A stretch of 64,000 nucleotides of DNA from Kribbella caucasensis (lineage in GTDB: Bacteria; Actinomycetota; Actinomycetes; Propionibacteriales; Kribbellaceae): the NCBI RefSeq assembly GCF_004361855.1, contig NZ_SNWQ01000008.1, forward strand, positions 328,479-392,478, given 5' to 3'. Positions 17,349 to 26,497 of the stretch are shown here, in pieces. The notes beneath the pieces were generated by a model, which did not search any database, had not been told where the DNA came from, and was given only the letters and a program-made list of their open reading frames with translations. How positions within the stretch are numbered: the stretch's first letter is position 1; each line of letters begins with the position of its first letter. Position numbers and translations under genes: made by a program.

Positions 17349-19401
17349 TGCTCGTCTCCATCCGATCGGTCAGGCGGAATCCGCGGGGTGGCGAACAGAT
17401 AGCCGTCGTGGTCTGCCCTGCGAATCCCTCGCCGGGCAGCTCGATGCGTACATCGAGACGGCCGCCGGTAGCGAAGCCGAGTCGGACGATCGCTGTGCCG
17501 GGCTGGCCGAGCGCGCTCGCAACCGCGATCCGAAGGCCGAGCGGCTGCTCGCTCAGCTGAATCAGCACCGGCCGGTCGACCTCGACGTCCGCGATCTCCG
17601 GGATACGCAGGACGCCGGGTTGGTGAAAGACCGCCTGGACAATGCCCAGTTCTCGATGCCAGACGGCCTGCAGGTGGGCGGTGTTGGTCAAGACCGCCAG
17701 CCGGGACATGTCAGCCCGTGCGGCGAGCTCCGCGGGTGTGGTGTCCGGGATGACGACGTAGGCGTAACCACCGTCGGTCGGGCGCTGCCCGTGGTCGACC
17801 CAGAGGCTGAACAGGACCTCATGGATCGGATCGGTGGATTGGCTCCTACTGATGTCGGCCCAGCTGCCGGTCCGGTCGACCACGGCACAGCCGACCGCGG
17901 CGGTGTACGGAAAGAGATACCCGACGCTGTTGTGATAGACCCACCGCACGTCAGGCAACGACCGCTCGCCGGTGAGGATCTTGTTCCGGCCGGCTGCCGT
18001 GGCGTATTCGACCTGCCCGGCGCACGTCGTCTGCTCGATCGTGGTCTGCACCGGACAACGAGCTCTGGGGGCCTCGATCCCGGCGCCGAGCGCGACGTAC
18101 TCGTCCTCGAAGAAGAACCAGGCCTTGCAGGCACTGATGCCGTCCTTGCGTAACTGCATCGCAGCCAGCCCCGAGTTGCCATCGGCAACTCCACCGCAGC
18201 AGGATGAACCGCCGGTGATCCAGTTGCCCTGGCCGTCCAGCCCAAAAGTCCCCATCGGATCAGGACCAGCTTGCGGCTCGGTCGTCGTACCGGGGAGCCG
18301 GCGCCAGTCCCAAACCGGGGCCAACTCATGGGCTTGTCTGTCACTGCGTTGCAGCAGACACAATCCGTCGGCAACGTGCCAGTTCCGCAGGCCCTCCCCG
18401 TTGCCGCTCTCTGGCAACACGGTGCGGGTCGAGGACGTCTTCACCGAGGCCGACCATCGCCTGCGATGCACGGCCAGGTAGTCCGAGCGCCAGAAGTACC
18501 GCACACCGACGACCGGTGCGCGGTCGGCCTCAGCGAGCCGCGCGGCGAACGCCAGCAGTTCAGTACGCCGTGGAGCGTCGGCGCCGGCGAGTGCACGGAC
18601 CGCGCGGGCCAGCTCATGCGCGCGCTTCGCCGCGCCCGGTCGTGAGCTCTCCCGCCCCTGGCAAGCCAGGTCGTACCGACCGTCGCGCATCATCCATCGC
18701 TGACCGTCGAGGAGACAGTCGGTGAGCACCCCGAGCGCCCTGTCGGTGAAGGCGAAAGGAGTCCCCGCGGCCAGCGCGACCAGAGCAATTGCGTCGCACG
18801 CGAAGGCGTGGCCGTAGCCACCTGAGTAGAGCTGTGCACCATGTTGGTGGAAGCTCTGGTCGGGCTGGATGCCTTCGCCAGTCGTTGTCACCAAGACATT
18901 CGCTGAGCGCGCGAAGGCATCGGCCAGCAGGTGCGGGTCACTCGTCAGCAGACCACGGCGGATCTTCGCCTGCGCCACCCACAATGCGTTCTGCCCGGTC
19001 ATCTGCTCCCACCGAGAACGCGAGAGAACCCAGGCGATTCTCCTGCGCTGGTCACTGGTCAGATAACCGTCCAGCAGCGTCGCCGCGCCGCCGAGCGCAA
19101 TCGGGGTGCCGATCTGGTTGTGCCACCAGTTGTCACTGCGCGGATCGCGCACGAGCCATAGCTCGAGGGCGCGGAAGGCCGCATCGCGCGCTGCCGGGTC
19201 GCAGCCGGCCCGGCAGGCGAGGCTGATCAAACCCTGCAGATGCGTCGAGGGTGACCACGTGGCGGCGGAACGGTCCTGGTAGTCGACGTCCGGCCACTCG
19301 CCGTCGGCACCGGGAAGCACTGGGGCGACGTTCCCGTCCCGCGCGACCTGATCCCTGAGAACGGCGCACAAGCGACGGCGTATCAGCGGGATCGCACTCA
19401 T
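17341..19401 (-). CDS. polysaccharide lyase family 8-like protein
   Basis: 686 aa from ATG 19401, 7 bp after the rhamnosidase stop; the 26 codons upstream overlap that gene and lack similarity. PL8 enzymes (hyaluronate, chondroitin AC, xanthan lyases) cut next to a uronic acid by beta-elimination. The catalytic set is visible: Asn138 in TGQNALWV, His187 in FHQHGAQLYSGGYG and Tyr196 at the end of that motif, with spacing close to that in hyaluronate lyase (N349/H399/Y408). The toroid is followed by the usual beta domains (DNWWHNQIGTP belongs to the toroid). No signal peptide is visible, unlike most PL8 enzymes, so it probably acts on imported oligomers. Confidence 0.88.
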   Translation of the reverse strand: MSAIPLIRRRLCAVLRDQVARDGNVAPVLPGADGEWPDVDYQDRSAATWSPSTHLQGLISLACRAGCDPAARDAAFRALELWLVRDPRSDNWWHNQIGTPIALGGAATLLDGYLTSDQRRRIAWVLSRSRWEQMTGQNALWVAQAKIRRGLLTSDPHLLADAFARSANVLVTTTGEGIQPDQSFHQHGAQLYSGGYGHAFACDAIALVALAAGTPFAFTDRALGVLTDCLLDGQRWMMRDGRYDLACQGRESSRPGAAKRAHELARAVRALAGADAPRRTELLAFAARLAEADRAPVVGVRYFWRSDYLAVHRRRWSASVKTSSTRTVLPESGNGEGLRNWHVADGLCLLQRSDRQAHELAPVWDWRRLPGTTTEPQAGPDPMGTFGLDGQGNWITGGSSCCGGVADGNSGLAAMQLRKDGISACKAWFFFEDEYVALGAGIEAPRARCPVQTTIEQTTCAGQVEYATAAGRNKILTGERSLPDVRWVYHNSVGYLFPYTAAVGCAVVDRTGSWADISRSQSTDPIHEVLFSLWVDHGQRPTDGGYAYVVIPDTTPAELAARADMSRLAVLTNTAHLQAVWHRELGIVQAVFHQPGVLRIPEIADVEVDRPVLIQLSEQPLGLRIAVASALGQPGTAIVRLGFATGGRLDVRIELPGEGFAGQTTTAICSPPRGFRLTDRMETSNA

Positions 19402-19408
19402 CACGACG

Positions 19409-22042
19409 TTACTCACCACGGAATGTCCAGGTGCCGTCGTGGCGGTAGTGGACGTCGTACCCTCCATGCATCGGCACATGGATCTCAGCCGTGACGCCCG
19501 GAGGGATGTCCGCGGTGATCTCGATGCCGTCGGTCATCCGACGCCACTGCGCGGTGATCGGCCCGCGGACAGTCGTCAGAGAGGCCTTGGCCCAGCCCAA
19601 CGCCGCAGGGGGAACTGGACGGATGCGGACTTGTGCGTAGCCGGCGGCGCCCGGGCGGATACCGGCGATGTCCTCATAGAACCACTGGTCCACGGTGCCG
19701 TAGAAATGATGATTGCGGGATCGCGCATCGGCATGCCACGCCTCGAACAGCGCGGTGGCGCCCTGGTCGATCCAGTAGCCGTAGCCGGGGTAGGTCCGCT
19801 GCGTCGCCACCACATAGGCGAGATCGACCAGCCCGTTGTCGCTGAGCAACGGGAACAGGTACTTCGTGCCGAGCACGCCGGTGTCGAGATGGTTGCCGCG
19901 GGCACGGATATCGGCGACCAGCCCGTCCAGCACGGCCGACCGCTGGTCGTGCGGGACAAGGTCGAAAGCCAGGCCCAGCACATTCGGCGATTGTCGGTAC
20001 TCGGTCGCGACCTCGCCGTGGCAAGCAACTGACGCCTGGTCGAAGAAGGTCGCGGTGAATCCGTCGCGGACCAGCCTGCCGATCTCGTCGTACGCGGGTA
20101 GATCCTGGTCATGCCCTAGGACGGCGGCGATCTGCTTCAGGAGCGTGACGATCCGATAGGTGTACGCGGTCTCGTGGACCGCCGGTCCCTCGGGCGGCCT
20201 GCCGTTGGCACCTGGCGCCAGGAAGTCACCGAGTCCGCCGTACACGACGCCGCCGTCGATCGCGGTTGAGAGGAAGTCCAGGTAACGGCGCTGGCCGTCG
20301 TAGTGGCGCGCCAGGATCCTCTCGTCGCCGTAGTGGCGGTACATCGTCCACGGGATCTCGAAGTAGGCGGCGTCCCAGGCCGGCACGGGTGCCGTGATCG
20401 ACGCGTCGCTGCCCCGGTAGCCCCAGCCACTGGTCGGGACGATCGGTGGCAGTTCCCCGCTCGGCAGCTGGGCGTCGGTGAAGTCCTGCAACCACTTGGT
20501 GTAGACGCGCGGCATGAAGAAGTTGTAGGAGGCAACGTTCGCGGTCAGGTGCGCGTCCGCCGTCCAGCCGTTCTTCTCGTATGTCGGGGTGTCGGTCGGC
20601 AGGCCGTGCAGATTACTCAGGATCGCGCGACGACAGCCCTGGTGGATCCGGTTGACCAGCTCGTCGTCGCAGGCGAAGTCACCGGTCGACGCCACATCGG
20701 TGTGCAGCTCCACGGCACGGACGTCTTCGGGCCGGAGCTTGCCGGGATGTCCCTCGATCTGCATGTACTGGAAGCCCTTGTAGCTGAACTGCGGCGCGAA
20801 GACCTCTTCGTCCTCACCCGCCAGCACATAGGTGTCGGTCTGGATGTCTCCATCGATGTGGTTCTGGCTGATGTCGACCAACCCGTCCGCGTCGAGGCGC
20901 TCGCCGTACCGAATGGACAAGCAAACCCCGCGCCGGCCGGAGACAGTCAGCCGTGCATGGCCTGCGAGCTGCCGGCCGAAGTCGACGACCTGCACACCGT
21001 CTTGGGGCTCGGAAACTCCTACCGGCTCGGTCTCAGCGACGGCTCGGATCGGCTCCTGCTGCTGTGACCGCAGCGCTCCTCCGGGCGGCGCACTCGCCAC
21101 CGCCGGCTGCCAGGCCGTGTCGTCGTAGTCGGAAAGCTCCCAACCGGTACGACGTAGCCGGGCGTCGTATTGCTCTCCGAGGAACAGCGAGTCGAAGCGG
21201 GTCGGCCCATCGGCGGCTCGCCACGACGGGTCGGAGACGATGTTCGCGACGGTCCCATCCGCGAACCAGACCCTCAACAGCGCGAGCAGTTTGGGGTTGT
21301 CCCACCAGGGCGCCTTGTGCCAGAACCAGACGTTGGAGGCCGGCTCGCCATATCGCCCGCGACCGAGTTCCACCGCTAGGACATGCGATCCGCCGGCGCC
21401 ACGACGGAGGGTCTCGGTGGCGTCGTGCACGGTGTAGAGGACCGTCTCGGCGTAGTTGGTCGGCGCTGGGTCCAACAGGTTCGTGCCGATCCGATGCCCG
21501 TCGAGGTGCGCGACGCCGTAGCCCAAGGCACTGATGTAGAGCCGCGCCCGATCGATCGGACGATCAGGAAGCCGGAAGGTCTTGCGTAGCAGGGGTGCGG
21601 GCAAGGCGTCCGCCGAGAGTTCGTCTGCTGGGAGGTTGCGCGTGATCCACTGGGCGCAGCGCCACTCCCCTGGAGTGAGCAGACCCATCTCGAATGTCGC
21701 CGGCGCAGCCCAGGCTGAGACATCACCGGCCGGATCCCACGTCCGCACGGACCAGTAGTAGCGGTGGGCCGAGCCCAGTTCTGTTCCAGCGAAGGCGATC
21801 TGATCGGTCTGGCTCGACACGACCTTGCCCGAGTCCCAGATGTCGGCGCCACCGGAGAGGCAGTCTGTTCGCGTCGAGGCGACCCGCACCTGGTACGCGC
21901 GCTGACCTCCCACTCCACCGCCTCTCGGGTGAGCGGGCAACCAGGAGAACCTTGGCCGGGCGTCTTCAACACCGAGTGGATCTGTGCAGTACTCCGTCCG
22001 CAGCTGATCCGGCCGGGCGGCGTGTTCAGGCTTCATGGTCAT
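19409..22042 (-). CDS. GH78 alpha-L-rhamnosidase
   Basis: 877 aa with the standard GH78 layout: N-terminal Fn3-like module (LRTEYCTDPLGVEDARPRFS), Bac_rhamnosid_N beta domain, and an alpha/alpha barrel with GLPTDTPTYEKNGWTADAHL (the general acid Glu lies in YEKNGW), then a C-terminal beta domain. No signal peptide, so intracellular. It is the first gene of the operon, with ribosome site GGTGGAG before ATG 22042 (ATG 22036 is a close alternative). Removing L-rhamnose from imported oligomers fits with the lyase and the glycohydrolase-fold enzyme. The motif TPTYEKN differs from the more common CPQRDER seen in the second rhamnosidase of this window. Confidence 0.92.
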   Translation of the reverse strand: MTMKPEHAARPDQLRTEYCTDPLGVEDARPRFSWLPAHPRGGGVGGQRAYQVRVASTRTDCLSGGADIWDSGKVVSSQTDQIAFAGTELGSAHRYYWSVRTWDPAGDVSAWAAPATFEMGLLTPGEWRCAQWITRNLPADELSADALPAPLLRKTFRLPDRPIDRARLYISALGYGVAHLDGHRIGTNLLDPAPTNYAETVLYTVHDATETLRRGAGGSHVLAVELGRGRYGEPASNVWFWHKAPWWDNPKLLALLRVWFADGTVANIVSDPSWRAADGPTRFDSLFLGEQYDARLRRTGWELSDYDDTAWQPAVASAPPGGALRSQQQEPIRAVAETEPVGVSEPQDGVQVVDFGRQLAGHARLTVSGRRGVCLSIRYGERLDADGLVDISQNHIDGDIQTDTYVLAGEDEEVFAPQFSYKGFQYMQIEGHPGKLRPEDVRAVELHTDVASTGDFACDDELVNRIHQGCRRAILSNLHGLPTDTPTYEKNGWTADAHLTANVASYNFFMPRVYTKWLQDFTDAQLPSGELPPIVPTSGWGYRGSDASITAPVPAWDAAYFEIPWTMYRHYGDERILARHYDGQRRYLDFLSTAIDGGVVYGGLGDFLAPGANGRPPEGPAVHETAYTYRIVTLLKQIAAVLGHDQDLPAYDEIGRLVRDGFTATFFDQASVACHGEVATEYRQSPNVLGLAFDLVPHDQRSAVLDGLVADIRARGNHLDTGVLGTKYLFPLLSDNGLVDLAYVVATQRTYPGYGYWIDQGATALFEAWHADARSRNHHFYGTVDQWFYEDIAGIRPGAAGYAQVRIRPVPPAALGWAKASLTTVRGPITAQWRRMTDGIEITADIPPGVTAEIHVPMHGGYDVHYRHDGTWTFRGE

Positions 22043-22082
22043 GGGACTCCACCCACCTAGGGAGCCGAGCAGGGAAGGTTGC

Positions 22083-22094
22083 TGAAACGTTTCA
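22083..22094. promoter_or_regulatory. LacI-type palindromic operator
   Basis: TGAAACGTTTCA is a perfect 12-bp palindrome, 41 bp upstream of the GH78 start and inside the only divergent promoter region of the locus. It has the central CG and flanks typical of LacI-family operators. Two weaker inverted repeats lie nearby: ATCGGG-N6-CCCGAT at 22146-22163 and TATC-N6-GATA near 22176-22189. The regulator encoded to the right has a GntR head and a LacI-type sensor, so which of these it binds is open. Confidence 0.65.
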
Positions 22095-22242
22095 CGGACG
22101 TCACGTAGGCATCACAGTAGAAATAGCAGGCTAAGCTGTCAATAGATCGGGCGCACTCCCGATAAGCTTGGATGATATCTAGCCGGATAACCTGTTAATC
22201 TCGTTGCATGATCAACAGTGCCGATGTGTTCCAGGGGGCCGC

Positions 22243-23379
22243 GTGACCACGACACCGGCCGATGGTGGACTGCCGCTCTACCGCCAGATCGTCCGTGAGC
22301 TGCACGCGTCGATCGTCAGGAACGAGTACATCGCCGGCAAGCCGTTCATCTCGCAGCGCGAGGTCTGTGAACGGTTCGGTGTGAGCACCGCGACCGCGAT
22401 CCGAGCCCTCAACGAGCTGGTCAACCAGGGCATCCTGGTTCGCCATCGCGGGCGCGGCACGTTCGTCGCGGAGCAGCCGGTCCGAACGCCCGCCCCGGCC
22501 GATCGGAGCGGCGCGACCATCGCCTGCATACTGTTCGGCCTGAGCAGTGGTCATGTGAGCCAGATGCTGAGTGGTGTCGAGGCCGGCTGCAAGGAGCTGG
22601 GATACCGTCTCCTGCTGTCCAATTCGGAAGCATCGTCCGAGCAAGAGCTCGCCGCAATGCGCCGCGCGAGGGAGGACAACGTCAGCGGGGTGGTGCTGTT
22701 CCCCGTCGAAGGCAGCACGAACGCGCTCGCGATCGCGGAGCTACGCCAGTCAGGGATCCCGCTGGTGATGGTGGACCGGTACCTGCCGGAGATCGCCACC
22801 GGCGCCGTCACTGCCGACAACTACTCGATCGGCTACCGGGTGACCGAGAAGCTCATCGACCGCGGCCACCGCCGCATCGCGGCCCTGTGGGACGAGATCT
22901 ACTGCACCAGTGTGCGAGACAGGCTCACCGGGCATCAGCAGGCATTGACCGCCCACGAGTTGCCGATGGATGCCGAGCTGACCGTGCTCCGCTCGTACCA
23001 GAAGATGCCCACTCCGGCGCGGCGCCGGTACCTGTCCGAACTCCTCGCCTCGGCGGAACCCCCGACCGCCCTACTCTGCGCCCACGGGTATGTGCTCGCC
23101 ACCATCATCCAGGACCTGCTCGACCTGGACCCCGAACTCCTGGAACGTCTGGACCTCGCCAGCATGGACAACGTCGCACCGTTCGACATCGTCCCGTTCA
23201 TCACCGCGGCCGCCGTACTGCCATCGAAGGAGATGGGCCATGCCGCTGTCGGCCTCCTCGAGGAAGCAATCAAGGCCCACGAAGGAACCCGCGCCCACCA
23301 CGTCGTGCTGCCCGCCGACATCCGCGACGGCGCCCGCGCGTCCCGCGCCCTGGCTCAACTATCCACTCCAGACCGCTGA
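22243..23379 (+). CDS. GntR-headed, LacI-type ligand-domain regulator
   Basis: 378 aa from GTG 22243, preceded by a CAGGGGG site. Residues about 8-80 are a GntR winged helix (LPLYRQIVRELHASIVRNEY, then FISQREVCERFGVSTATAIR). Residues about 90-370 are a periplasmic-binding-type effector domain (ATIACILFGLSSGHV, then NVSGVVLFPVEGS and VMVDRYLPEI). This hybrid design is that of AraR-like sugar regulators. It is divergent from the polysaccharide operon and almost certainly its repressor, released by a sugar such as rhamnose or an unsaturated oligomer. Confidence 0.92.
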   Translation: MTTTPADGGLPLYRQIVRELHASIVRNEYIAGKPFISQREVCERFGVSTATAIRALNELVNQGILVRHRGRGTFVAEQPVRTPAPADRSGATIACILFGLSSGHVSQMLSGVEAGCKELGYRLLLSNSEASSEQELAAMRRAREDNVSGVVLFPVEGSTNALAIAELRQSGIPLVMVDRYLPEIATGAVTADNYSIGYRVTEKLIDRGHRRIAALWDEIYCTSVRDRLTGHQQALTAHELPMDAELTVLRSYQKMPTPARRRYLSELLASAEPPTALLCAHGYVLATIIQDLLDLDPELLERLDLASMDNVAPFDIVPFITAAAVLPSKEMGHAAVGLLEEAIKAHEGTRAHHVVLPADIRDGARASRALAQLSTPDR

Positions 23380-23833
23380 CGAGCCCTGCCGATCATGGTG
23401 TCCCAATACGAGCCGGCACGCCTCGTCCAGTCAGACGTTCAGGTTGATGCGTGTGGTTAAGGTTCGTGTCCCTCCTCGGACACGTGGGGGTTCAAGTCCC
23501 TGGGGACTTGAACCCTTTCTCATTTCTGGGCTCGCGGCGACGCTGATCCGCCATTCACGCTCCACTGCGTGTTCACAGCACCACTGTCGCCGTACGCCGG
23601 ACAGACACGAACCCGGAACGGTAAGTCCCGGACTCCTGGAATTGTGGTCCGGTGCCGACGGGCTCAGGTCGCCCCGGACTGTGGTGCGACCAGGGCCAGG
23701 TCCGCTGCGTATGCGGTCACGGGATGCGAACGAGAAGCTTGCCGCCCCGAGTGCGACGCGACCGACAAGTTCGTTCACCTTGTCTCCTGCCACCGGGTCG
23801 GTTCTTCCGCCGGAATCCGCCACCAGGAATTCG
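23380..23833. other. non-coding stretch with tRNA-like remnant, no convincing gene
   Basis: About 450 bp between the GntR regulator and the M20D gene. The only clear structure is the tRNA-Leu-like/hairpin segment near 23440-23515. Short open frames to its right have no recognisable family and overlap one another; their composition does not favour a gene. The stretch may be the scar of an inserted and lost element. Confidence 0.6.
23465..23515 (+). terminator. double hairpin: tRNA-Leu-like variable arm and T-arm with its inverted copy
   Basis: The first hairpin CGTGTCC-ctcctc-GGACACG (23465-23484) resembles a class II tRNA variable arm, followed by GTGGGGGTTCAAGTCCC, as in actinobacterial tRNA-Leu T-arms. 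That T-arm half is then mirrored exactly: GGGTTCAAGTCCC, TG, GGGACTTGAACCC (23488-23515), followed by TTTCT. The perfect 13-bp stem plus T-run would work as a rho-independent terminator for the regulator gene. No acceptor stem closes, and the TTCAGGT resembling a CAG anticodon loop upstream is not flanked by a pairing stem, so this is not a functional tRNA. Confidence 0.6.
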
Positions 23834-25087
23834 TCAGTTTGAGCGGATCAGGGCTTCGAGGGTGTCGATGCCGATGGCAATGGCGTCCTCGGCGAGGTCG
23901 AAGGTCGCGCTGTGGTGTGGGCCGGGGCTCGACGCGCCGATCATGATGTAGGCGCCCTGGCTGCCGTGGCCCTGGACGTGCCTGATCAGCAGGTTGGCGT
24001 CGTCGCTGCCGGCCAGTGTCTGGGTCCGGATCACCTCGGCCACGCCCTGCCGCGCGTTGGCGACGGCGACGATGCGGTCGATCAGTTCGTCGTCTGGTGA
24101 CAGAGTCGCGGACTGGCCCATCACCACGACGTCGGCCTCGACTCCTTGCGCCGCCGCCGTACCCGCCACGATGGACCGGATCCGGTCGACCAGCTCGTCG
24201 ACAACGACGTCGTCGGTCGCGCGGGCCTCACAGGTCATCACCGCCGAGGACGGGACGATGTTCACGCCGTCACCGGCGACCAGCGTGCCGACGTTGAGCC
24301 GGGTGTCGGCAGAGCTGAAGCGGGGCACGGCCATGATGGCCAAGGCGGACATCGATGCCGCGAGCAACGCGTTGCGACCGGCCTCCGGAGCGCCCGCCGC
24401 GTGTGAGGCCCTGCCATCGAAGTTCACCTTCAGCTTCCGGGTGGCCATGCCGCCGGTGAAGCTGCCGACCACCGTGCCCAGCGGCAAACCACCGGCCAGG
24501 TGAATGGCCAGCATCCGGTCGATGCCGTCGGCAACACCGGCGTCGATCAGCGTCTGCGCGCCCCGGACGCCTTCCTCCGCGGGCTGGAACAGAACCCGCA
24601 GCGAGCCGGCGAAGTCGTGGTCCGCTAGGCGATGCAACAGGCCGACGCCCATGGTCGCGTTCGCGTCGTGGCCGCATGCGTGCATCGCGCCGTTCGTCGC
24701 GGCGAATCCGTTCGCCACCGGGAAGTGGGCCGGATCGGCGGACTCACGCATGGGCAACGCGTCGATGTCCACCCGCAGTCCCCACTTCGGGCCCGGCCTG
24801 GAACCGTCGAGATCAACCACCAGCGCTGTGCCGTTCTCCCGGAAGTACCGGGCACGTTCAGGCGCCACTCCCGCCGCGACGGCGGCTGCCTCCGACCGCT
24901 CCAGGGTCGCCGGAGCCGGGTAGTCGACGACGGCTGAGAGGTCATGCGCCTCCTTACCCGTCAGGACCGCGACCGGCAATCCCGCGATGGCTTGCTCGAT
25001 CCGGGCCGCGGTTCCGATCTCGGCGAACGCGGGCTCGGGGTTGCGGTGCAGTTCCCGGCGAAACGCACGGAGCTGCTCAAACTCCAC
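23834..25087 (-). CDS. M20D-family amidohydrolase (AbgA/HipO-like)
   Basis: 417 aa zinc-dependent amidase/peptidase, similar in layout to p-aminobenzoyl-glutamate hydrolase subunit A and hippurate hydrolase. Metal motifs are intact: MHACGHDANATMG (Cys, His), FQPAEEGVRGAQ (Glu pair), and PGPHHSATFDL near the C-terminus. A central dimerisation domain (KLKVNFDGRASHAAGAP) is present. No signal peptide. It points left, next to a double Lrp regulator that is divergent from a peptide-type importer, so it probably cleaves an imported N-acyl amino acid or aromatic amide. Confidence 0.9.
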   Translation of the reverse strand: MEFEQLRAFRRELHRNPEPAFAEIGTAARIEQAIAGLPVAVLTGKEAHDLSAVVDYPAPATLERSEAAAVAAGVAPERARYFRENGTALVVDLDGSRPGPKWGLRVDIDALPMRESADPAHFPVANGFAATNGAMHACGHDANATMGVGLLHRLADHDFAGSLRVLFQPAEEGVRGAQTLIDAGVADGIDRMLAIHLAGGLPLGTVVGSFTGGMATRKLKVNFDGRASHAAGAPEAGRNALLAASMSALAIMAVPRFSSADTRLNVGTLVAGDGVNIVPSSAVMTCEARATDDVVVDELVDRIRSIVAGTAAAQGVEADVVVMGQSATLSPDDELIDRIVAVANARQGVAEVIRTQTLAGSDDANLLIRHVQGHGSQGAYIMIGASSPGPHHSATFDLAEDAIAIGIDTLEALIRSN

Positions 25088-25206
25088 ACCAGACCTCTTT
25101 CCTCAGCGAAACGTGCGCTCAGGGTAGGGACCGGTACGGCGAATCCCGGCCGGATCCGGTGAACTCGGCACGAAACACCACGATCCGGGCCCGGTGCTGC
25201 ACGAAG

Positions 25207-26229
25207 TCAGTCCTCGAACACCGGCTGGCTGCTGACCGGGACGTAGCGCAGCCGGCGACTGTCGAGATCGAGGATGTAACCGGTCCGCTTCGCGATCCGC
25301 GGCACGATCCACCGGTCCTTGATCAGCACCCGCGGAAACACCGCGCCGAGCTTGCTCTCGATCTCGTCCAGTTCCTGCAGGTTGTGCAGCCAGAGGAACA
25401 CCGCCAGGTTCGCCTCCCCCGTCACCGACGCGCAGAACCGGACCTGGTTCAGCTGCCGGAACGACGCGACGATGCGCTCCAGGTCTGGATGCTGCACGTT
25501 CAGCCACAACACGGCTCCAGCCGACCAGCCGAGCAACGTGTGCGCGAAATCGACCCGCCAACGCACCCAGCTCGCGGCGAGCAGCGCGTCGATGTCCCGC
25601 GACACCACCGACAGCGACCGGCCCAGCTCGCGTTGCAGTTCCGCGGTGGTACGGCGTACGTCGGTGCCGAGGGCATCGATGATGTCGCGATAGGCGGCCT
25701 TGCGCTCCGTCGGCGGGTCGGACGGCCGCAGGTGGTGCAGGGCCTTGACCTGGTCGTCGGCGAGCGCCTGCAGCCGCCAGCCCGAGCCCTCGAGGAAGAT
25801 CGTGCGCAGGTAGTGGGTCCGGGTGCCGAGGATGCCCGGTGTCACCACGATGTGCTCGTCGATATAGCGGTCCATCGACAGCAGGCTGTGGGTCGTGATC
25901 ATGATGTAGAGGTCGCGCGGCCCGGACGTGCAGTGCACGCTGAAGATCGGACCCTGCCGGGCGAGCTCGGCGATCACGTCACCGCGCCGGCCGGGTGCGC
26001 AGCGGATCTCGACCAGCGCCGAGACGGTCGGTTCCTGCGACCGTGCGCCGGCACCCTCGAAGCAGCTCGTCCACACCTGCCGCTCCTTGGTCAGCGTCGA
26101 CCAGCGGCGCGAGATCGTGGACGGGTCCACCCGCAGGATCCGTCCCAGCTGTGCCCAGGAGACCCGGGGATGGATCTGCAGCGCGTTGATGATCTGCAGA
26201 TCCAGCGTGTCGACCATGTCCAGCATCAT
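25207..26229 (-). CDS. double-domain Lrp/AsnC-family regulator
   Basis: 340 aa from ATG 26229 (MMLDMVDTLDLQIINALQIH). It carries two Lrp-type units in tandem: HTH (WAQLGRILRVDPSTISRRW) and ligand domain to about residue 160, then a second HTH (RTTAELQRELGRSLSVVSRD) and RAM-like half (FCASVTGEANLAVFLWLHNL). An upstream in-frame extension to 26433 exists but runs over the intergenic region that holds an operator-like site, so the shorter start is preferred. It is divergent from the peptide-binding protein gene and likely controls it, sensing an amino acid or a related compound. Confidence 0.85.
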   Translation of the reverse strand: MMLDMVDTLDLQIINALQIHPRVSWAQLGRILRVDPSTISRRWSTLTKERQVWTSCFEGAGARSQEPTVSALVEIRCAPGRRGDVIAELARQGPIFSVHCTSGPRDLYIMITTHSLLSMDRYIDEHIVVTPGILGTRTHYLRTIFLEGSGWRLQALADDQVKALHHLRPSDPPTERKAAYRDIIDALGTDVRRTTAELQRELGRSLSVVSRDIDALLAASWVRWRVDFAHTLLGWSAGAVLWLNVQHPDLERIVASFRQLNQVRFCASVTGEANLAVFLWLHNLQELDEIESKLGAVFPRVLIKDRWIVPRIAKRTGYILDLDSRRLRYVPVSSQPVFED

Positions 26230-26270
26230 GCGCCCGGACCGGCCCCGGCTCCAGTGATCGTGCACAGCGC

Positions 26271-26288
26271 GGTCCGCTGAGCGGAAAA
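26271..26288. promoter_or_regulatory. copy of the 17-bp GGTYCG-N5-CGGAAC element (variant)
   Basis: GGTCCG-CTGAG-CGGAAA. It differs from the site at 50688-50705 (read on the minus strand) only at one spacer base and the last base of the right arm. It lies 210 bp before the peptide-binding protein gene and 41 bp before the Lrp gene, in a 268-bp intergenic region. Other copies lie at 32739, 45279, 50688, 62219 and 63800. Confidence 0.5.
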
Positions 26289-26497
26289 GCGGGTTCCGGC
26301 TTGCCCGGTACGACGCGAATTCGTGCAGCCACCGTAACGCCCGGGAAACCGGCCCGATCGGGGCGTGCGGGGCGAGATCGTGCAGCCGGGCAGCGGTTTG
26401 GCCCAATTCCTTGCACAGTCGGTCCCGGGACACCTCGAACCGATGCTGCCGGTCCTACGCTCCACGCCATTGTTCTCCTGGCCCTGTTGGAGGAGCC

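Noticed and set aside
23443..23500. Functional tRNA-Leu gene
   Set aside because: No acceptor stem, no pairing anticodon stem; only the variable-arm and T-arm-like part is present.
26230..26433. N-terminal 68-residue extension of the Lrp regulator
   Set aside because: Not like Lrp N-termini, covers the promoter region with an operator-like site, and strong starts exist at 26229-26217.
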